Source: CAZESH01 sp964514665
GTDB taxonomy: Bacteria > Bacillota > Bacilli > Paenibacillales > KCTC-25726
Direction: 5' to 3'
DNA length: 10,144 nucleotides
NCBI GenBank assembly: GCA_964514665.1
Contig: CAZESH010000151.1
Location: 1 to 10,144, forward strand
Shown in pieces: positions 5,893 to 10,144 of this stretch. The first letter of the stretch is position 1. The number at the start of each line of letters is the position of its first letter. The notes beneath the pieces were generated by a model. It was not told where the DNA came from and ran no database searches. It worked only from the letters and a program-made list of their open reading frames with translations. The position numbers and the translations under genes were made by a program.

Positions 5893-7827
5893 ATGCTGCT
5901 TCAAGCAATTGGAATTACGAAATCCTATGGTGTGCACACCATTTTGTCGAATATACAAATTCAAATCAACGAACGGGAAAGAATCGGCCTTGTCGGCGTC
6001 AATGGAGCGGGCAAGTCGACACTGCTGCAGATTGTGGCGGGAGAGATGTCGTATGACGCGGGAGAAATCTTCAAGGCGAAGGAAACGCGCATCGGCTATC
6101 TCGCCCAAAACAGCGGCCTGCAATCGGAGGAAACGATCTGGAAGGAAATGATTTCGGTTTTTGCCGATGTGCTGCAGATGGAGCAGGAGCTGCGGCGCCT
6201 CGAGCATGAGATGGCATCCGATGCGCAGCAAGATGAAGCCCGGATGGAAGCGGTAATGGCGCGCTATTCCGCATTATCCGAGCGCTTCCGCGAAGCCGGC
6301 GGCTATGAGACCGAGGCCAGGGTGAGGAGCGTGCTGCACGGCATGGGCTTTGCCGAGATGCCGCCGGAAACGACCGTCCAACAGCTGAGCGGCGGACAAA
6401 AAACCCGCCTTGCCCTGGCCAAGCTTCTGCTGCAGGCTCCGGACCTGCTGATCTTGGACGAGCCGACCAACCATCTCGATATCGCCACCCTGTCCTGGCT
6501 GGAAAGCTATCTGCGGGCTTATTCCGGGGCACTCCTGGTCGTTTCCCACGATCGCTATTTTCTCGACGCCGTGACCGAGAGCATTGTCGAGATCGAACGA
6601 ACGACCTCGCGGGCCTATACCGGCAATTATAGCAAATACATCGAATTAAAAGCCGCCGAATACGAATCCGAGCTGAAAAAATTCGAGAAGCAGCAGGACG
6701 AAATCGCCCGCATGGAGGATTTTATCCGCCGCAATCTGGTGCGCGCCTCCACCACCAAAAGAGCGCAGAGCCGGAGGAAGGCGCTGGACAGAATGGATCG
6801 GCTGAACAAGCCGCAGGGCGATCTGAGACGGGCCCGATTTGCCTTTGAAATCGATCACATATCCGGGAAGGATGTGCTCCGTGTACAAAACCTCGCTGTC
6901 TCTTATGATCGCGGGACGCCATTGTTCAGCGGGGTGGATTTTTATTTGAACCGCGGCGAAACCGTCGCCTTGATCGGACCGAACGGGATCGGCAAATCGA
7001 CACTGCTGAAAGCGCTCGTCGGCGGACATGAACCGGACGGAGGAACGATTGTGTGGGGCACGAACGTGCAGATCGGCTACTACGACCAGGAACAGCGGCA
7101 TTTGACACCGTCCAACAGCGTTCTTGACGAGGTATGGAATGAGTTTCGCCATATGGATGAAGCCGCAATCCGCACCGTACTTGGAAACTTTCTGTTCAGC
7201 GGGGACGATGTAAAGAAAAAAATCGCCGCCTTGAGCGGTGGGGAAAAAGCGCGTGTATCGTTGGCCAAGCTGATGCTGCAAAACGCCAATTTGCTGATTC
7301 TTGACGAACCGACCAACCATTTGGACCTGTACAGCAAAGAGGTGCTGGAAGCGGCGCTGATGGATTTTGAAGGCACGCTGCTGTTTATTTCCCACGATCG
7401 CTACTTTCTTAACAAAATGGCGGAACGGATCATCGAATTAACCCCGCAGGGCGCCCATCATTTCCTGGGAAATTATGATGATTATTTGGACAAAAAAAAT
7501 GAACTTGTCGAAATCGAACAAGAACGCCTGCAACAAATGGCAAAACAAAGAACAAATTCAACCCTTCCCGCGGAAGCTCAAACGGTGACGGATTATGAAG
7601 CGGAAAAGCAGGCCAAGCGCGAAGAACGCGGCCGCCAGCGAAAAATTGAAGCGCTGGAGCAGCAGATTGAGGAATTGGAAGCGGTTGTCGCCAAGCTTGA
7701 GCAGGAGCTGACGCTTCCCGAAGTGTATCAGGATTACATCCTGCTGCAGGAAAAGCAGGCGCAAATCGAAGAGGCAAAGACGAAGCTGCAGCACAATGTG
7801 GACGAGTGGGCCGAGCTGCAGGAATAA
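5893..7827 (+). CDS. ABC-F family ATPase, YdiF-type
   Basis: ABC-F proteins are soluble twin ATPases with no membrane domain that bind the ribosomal E site and act on translation or antibiotic-stalled ribosomes. The 644 residues carry two complete ATPase halves: Walker A GVNGAGKST (35-43), LSGGQ (165-169) and LLILDEPTNHLD (185-196), then GPNGIGKST (362-370), LSGGE (447-451) and LLILDEPTNHLD (467-478). Both Walker B motifs end in the catalytic Glu. Between the halves lies the basic linker with RRNLVRASTTKRAQSRRKAL (279-298), the arm that reaches the peptidyl-tRNA. A charged coiled-coil tail covers about 540-644. The ATG follows GGAGG by nine bases. The length and neighbourhood match B. subtilis YdiF (642 residues, near tat and groESL), so a housekeeping factor is more likely than a resistance determinant. 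Confidence 0.94.
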   Translation: MLLQAIGITKSYGVHTILSNIQIQINERERIGLVGVNGAGKSTLLQIVAGEMSYDAGEIFKAKETRIGYLAQNSGLQSEETIWKEMISVFADVLQMEQELRRLEHEMASDAQQDEARMEAVMARYSALSERFREAGGYETEARVRSVLHGMGFAEMPPETTVQQLSGGQKTRLALAKLLLQAPDLLILDEPTNHLDIATLSWLESYLRAYSGALLVVSHDRYFLDAVTESIVEIERTTSRAYTGNYSKYIELKAAEYESELKKFEKQQDEIARMEDFIRRNLVRASTTKRAQSRRKALDRMDRLNKPQGDLRRARFAFEIDHISGKDVLRVQNLAVSYDRGTPLFSGVDFYLNRGETVALIGPNGIGKSTLLKALVGGHEPDGGTIVWGTNVQIGYYDQEQRHLTPSNSVLDEVWNEFRHMDEAAIRTVLGNFLFSGDDVKKKIAALSGGEKARVSLAKLMLQNANLLILDEPTNHLDLYSKEVLEAALMDFEGTLLFISHDRYFLNKMAERIIELTPQGAHHFLGNYDDYLDKKNELVEIEQERLQQMAKQRTNSTLPAEAQTVTDYEAEKQAKREERGRQRKIEALEQQIEELEAVVAKLEQELTLPEVYQDYILLQEKQAQIEEAKTKLQHNVDEWAELQE

Positions 7828-7845
7828 TCGGCTACTCCTGCAGCT
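7814..7845. repeat. Perfect inverted repeat spanning two convergent stop codons
   Basis: AGCTGCAGGA (7814-7823) and TCCTGCAGCT (7836-7845) are exact reverse complements around a 12-base loop. The loop holds the TAA of the ABC-F gene (7825-7827) and the TAG of the membrane protein (7834-7832). The arms are coding, so both proteins end in LQE. On either strand the transcript can fold into a hairpin, but no T-run follows on either side, so it is at best an imperfect bidirectional terminator. Confidence 0.85.
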
Positions 7846-10135
7846 TGATCAGCAGCATCGGCACCGCGCTGAAAACGATCATGGTGGAAGCGGCGACAAT
7901 TCCCGAATCGTTTACGAAAAGGGTCACAATCGACCCCACCGCCATCGCCGAAAAGGCAAACATGATCAGGGGAATGCGCTGCTGCCACTGCCTGAACACG
8001 CCGTGCGGGCGCATCGTCAGCACCGTCATCACAAGCAGACTCGTTATCAGCACTTTGCTCCATGAAGACACGCCGATCAAGTGCAGGTTCATATTCAATT
8101 TTCGCAGCATGATCATCGCGATAGCCTGCAGCTTGCCGTTCATCAGCAAATCGAGGGCATGCCCGATATGACTTTGCCGGGCTCCGCCGCGAGCCAACAA
8201 ACCGTTCAGCACAAAAAGCAGGCCCACAGCTGCTGCCAAAAGCCCCAGCATGGATAATACAAACGGCTTCCAGCTGAATTCCTTCAGCATGTTTCCTCCA
8301 TACAGCCTGATCCAGAACAGCCCGAATGCGACAACCGCGGTAATCGCTCCTCCGGCGTTGGTGCCCAAGGTGGGAAATCCCATATAAATCACCACAGCCA
8401 GAAACAGCAGGGCTATCGCCGCCTGCACCTTCCGCGATCCCGTTCTTTTGCCCCGATGCTCCATTTCCTGCAGCCAAGCTCCGACTCCCAGCAAAAAAGC
8501 CCCGATCATCACGCCCATCAATTCGTTGCCGATTCCGTAATAGCGGGCGCCGATCATCGCGTCATAGCCAAGCACCGAATGCTGCATGCCGTAAGCGCCG
8601 AAGCAGCCGTCGAGAAGAAGCAGGCCGCCGCTCAGCATGCCGATCGTCGCCAGCATCGGCCACAGACGCAGAAACGAAAGCAAAAAAACGGCACCCCCAA
8701 TCATAACAAGCAGCAGCAGGATCAACAGCGTTTCGGAAATACGCACTCCGTATCCGATCAGCAGCAGCGCCGCCGGCGCAATCACGATGGAAAGCAGCGC
8801 ATACCGGATCCAGCGGGTTTGCCGCCACTTGAACAGCACAGCCGATAAGGCAGCCAAAAGCACGAGAATTTCATAGGTAACGAGTGTATACAGAACATGC
8901 GGCCGCATCCGGTATACTTTGGCGCTCTCATCGACCGTCCGCAGCAAAACCGCCAGCTGTTCCGCGGACTGAGGTTCTGCAGCCGATATTTGTCCGGCAG
9001 CTTCACGCTCGCCGCTCACCTGATGCCGCTCCGCTGCCCGAATCGGCTTGCCCGTCATTTGCGGCGGTATCGGCAGTGAAAAACGCGACAGCAGCGTGGC
9101 GGTGAAATCGGTATTGGTGACAATTCCCGTTCTTCTCGTCGTGTCGGAATAAATCAACCCTTGCGGACCTGCTTCGCGATATTGCAGCAATGGACTGAAC
9201 AATAATCGTTCATGCACCGCCTTCTGCCCGACCAGCGGGGAAAAAATCCACAGCTCGCGACTGGCATGCTCCGACTGCGATCGCATGCGCTCCGCGAGCT
9301 GTCCCAAAAATCCGTCAATCTCGGACAGCACCTTCTGCTTTTGCTTTAAGAACGATTCATCCGCATACCACAATTTTTCCTCGTACAAACGGTACAAATC
9401 GCCAAGCTCGATCAGCGTGACGGACGGCCGCTTCGTTTGCTCCCAATGCTGCAGCAGCTTGCCGTAATCGGTCTTTACGCCAAATGCATAAGCATCGTCG
9501 AGCTTCAGCAGCGTTGCATCCACTTCGCCGAAGGGCAATTCGCCGTGTTCGTTCATCAGCATAAGCGGCGCGTAACGGCGAAAATTTTCCGACTTCTCCT
9601 CGCCTAGGTCGGCATTGCCGAATACATATGCGGCTATTCCGTGATCCTGCAGGGCCTGCCCCAAATTTCCCGCAATCGCCCCATAACTCTGCATGGCATT
9701 CAACCTGCGGATCCGTTCGATTCCCGGGATCAGAACATTGCCCGTCGGCAAGCCGGAGCCGACAAATCTCCGCAATTCCGCCGCAGGCTGCTGCGTCTGT
9801 CCGCTCCCGGCGGAAAAAGCCTGAATCTGCGACTCGCTCAGCGCCGGGGCTCCCGCTCCCAGTGTCGCATAGCTGTCTTCGAGCCCGCTCACCGGCGTGC
9901 GGATGTTCATCGCGGCAATTGCGCCATGCTCGGACAAATCGCGGAGATGCGGAAGCTGACGGAGCGTTTGCGGTTGCAGCTCGAGAAAGGAGAAACCGGG
10001 AATGCTGACGATCGTCAGCTGCAGATCGCTTATCCGCGGATCGTTGTCCGCAGCCGCCAGCGCGATGTTCTGCATGCTGCAAGAGAAGAACATAATCGCC
10101 GCCGCTATCAGCCGCACAAATCGTCGTTTCCCCAT
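7832..10135 (-). CDS. Exported alkaline-phosphatase-like domain fused to a polytopic membrane domain, function unknown
   Basis: The 767-residue protein starts with a signal peptide (KRRFVRLIAAAIMFF, possible cleavage near ALAAAD at 25-30). Residues about 38-410 recall the alkaline phosphatase/sulfatase fold: IVSIPGFSF, LPHLRDLSEHGAIAAM (61-76), and late TRRTGIVTNTDFTATLL (333-349) then MTGKPI (360-365). The metal-binding Asp expected after the first strand and the SDHG-type motif seem replaced (IPG at 45-47, FSPLVG at 298-303), so the domain may be a pseudoenzyme. About ten membrane helices follow (about 413-763) with conserved-looking GARYYGIGNELMG (529-541), FPTLGTNAGGAITA (587-600) and VNDSG (741-745). 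The start at 10135 has GGGGAG close before it, cut by the window edge. A role in cell-envelope polymer or lipid handling is only a guess. Confidence 0.85.
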   Translation of the reverse strand: MGKRRFVRLIAAAIMFFSCSMQNIALAAADNDPRISDLQLTIVSIPGFSFLELQPQTLRQLPHLRDLSEHGAIAAMNIRTPVSGLEDSYATLGAGAPALSESQIQAFSAGSGQTQQPAAELRRFVGSGLPTGNVLIPGIERIRRLNAMQSYGAIAGNLGQALQDHGIAAYVFGNADLGEEKSENFRRYAPLMLMNEHGELPFGEVDATLLKLDDAYAFGVKTDYGKLLQHWEQTKRPSVTLIELGDLYRLYEEKLWYADESFLKQKQKVLSEIDGFLGQLAERMRSQSEHASRELWIFSPLVGQKAVHERLLFSPLLQYREAGPQGLIYSDTTRRTGIVTNTDFTATLLSRFSLPIPPQMTGKPIRAAERHQVSGEREAAGQISAAEPQSAEQLAVLLRTVDESAKVYRMRPHVLYTLVTYEILVLLAALSAVLFKWRQTRWIRYALLSIVIAPAALLLIGYGVRISETLLILLLLVMIGGAVFLLSFLRLWPMLATIGMLSGGLLLLDGCFGAYGMQHSVLGYDAMIGARYYGIGNELMGVMIGAFLLGVGAWLQEMEHRGKRTGSRKVQAAIALLFLAVVIYMGFPTLGTNAGGAITAVVAFGLFWIRLYGGNMLKEFSWKPFVLSMLGLLAAAVGLLFVLNGLLARGGARQSHIGHALDLLMNGKLQAIAMIMLRKLNMNLHLIGVSSWSKVLITSLLVMTVLTMRPHGVFRQWQQRIPLIMFAFSAMAVGSIVTLFVNDSGIVAASTMIVFSAVPMLLIKLQE

Positions 10136-10144
10136 CTTCTCCCC

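Noticed and set aside
5893..7827. Annotation as an ABC transporter ATP-binding protein
   Set aside because: Two ATPase halves on one chain with the ABC-F linker, and no membrane partner nearby, mark a translation factor and not a transporter.
7734..8477. A 247-codon minus-strand frame and several others inside the 767-residue gene
   Set aside because: They lie in alternative frames of a well-supported gene, show biased low-information residues and have no ribosome binding site.

Overview
The window looks like the chromosome of a Gram-positive, spore-former-type Firmicute, most probably Paenibacillaceae (Paenibacillus/Cohnella-like). The grounds are strong GGAGG-type ribosome binding sites, a CIRCE operator in front of groES-groEL, a GroEL with a GGM-rich tail, and a gene order that recalls, from memory, the Bacillus subtilis ydiF - moaC - rex - tatAy - tatCy - groES - groEL neighbourhood. 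The identification is by eye; no search was run. I see no tRNA, rRNA, insertion sequence, CRISPR array or prophage. It reads as a conserved housekeeping segment, not an accessory island.

Minus strand, left part. The 5' end of an unrecognised gene runs off the left edge (start at 85). Next comes a compact structured spacer with a strong intrinsic terminator (162-201), then groEL and groES behind a sigma-A-type promoter and a CIRCE element (2344-2370). A long terminator that includes the tatC stop codon separates this heat-shock operon from tatC and tatA, a minimal twin-arginine translocase with its own candidate promoter. Further upstream lie a MogA/MoaB-family molybdopterin gene, a 5-formyltetrahydrofolate cyclo-ligase and an endonuclease/exonuclease/phosphatase-family hydrolase. 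The last two overlap and are probably translated together, with the cyclo-ligase using a TTG start.

Plus strand. Divergent from the hydrolase gene is a YdiF-type ABC-F ATPase (5893-7827), a soluble ribosome-associated factor, not a transporter. Its candidate promoter carries a small palindrome.

Right part, minus strand. A 767-residue membrane protein converges on the ABC-F gene with only 4 bases between the stop codons. A perfect 10-base inverted repeat spans both stops, so both proteins end in the same residues, LQE. The membrane protein joins an exported alkaline-phosphatase-like domain, apparently lacking its metal ligands, to about ten membrane helices. It is the least understood gene here and the best candidate for something new.

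Functionally, the cofactor gene mogA, the Tat system and the GroEL chaperonin form a plausible theme: molybdenum enzymes are folded and loaded with cofactor in the cytoplasm before Tat export. This is an inference from proximity only.
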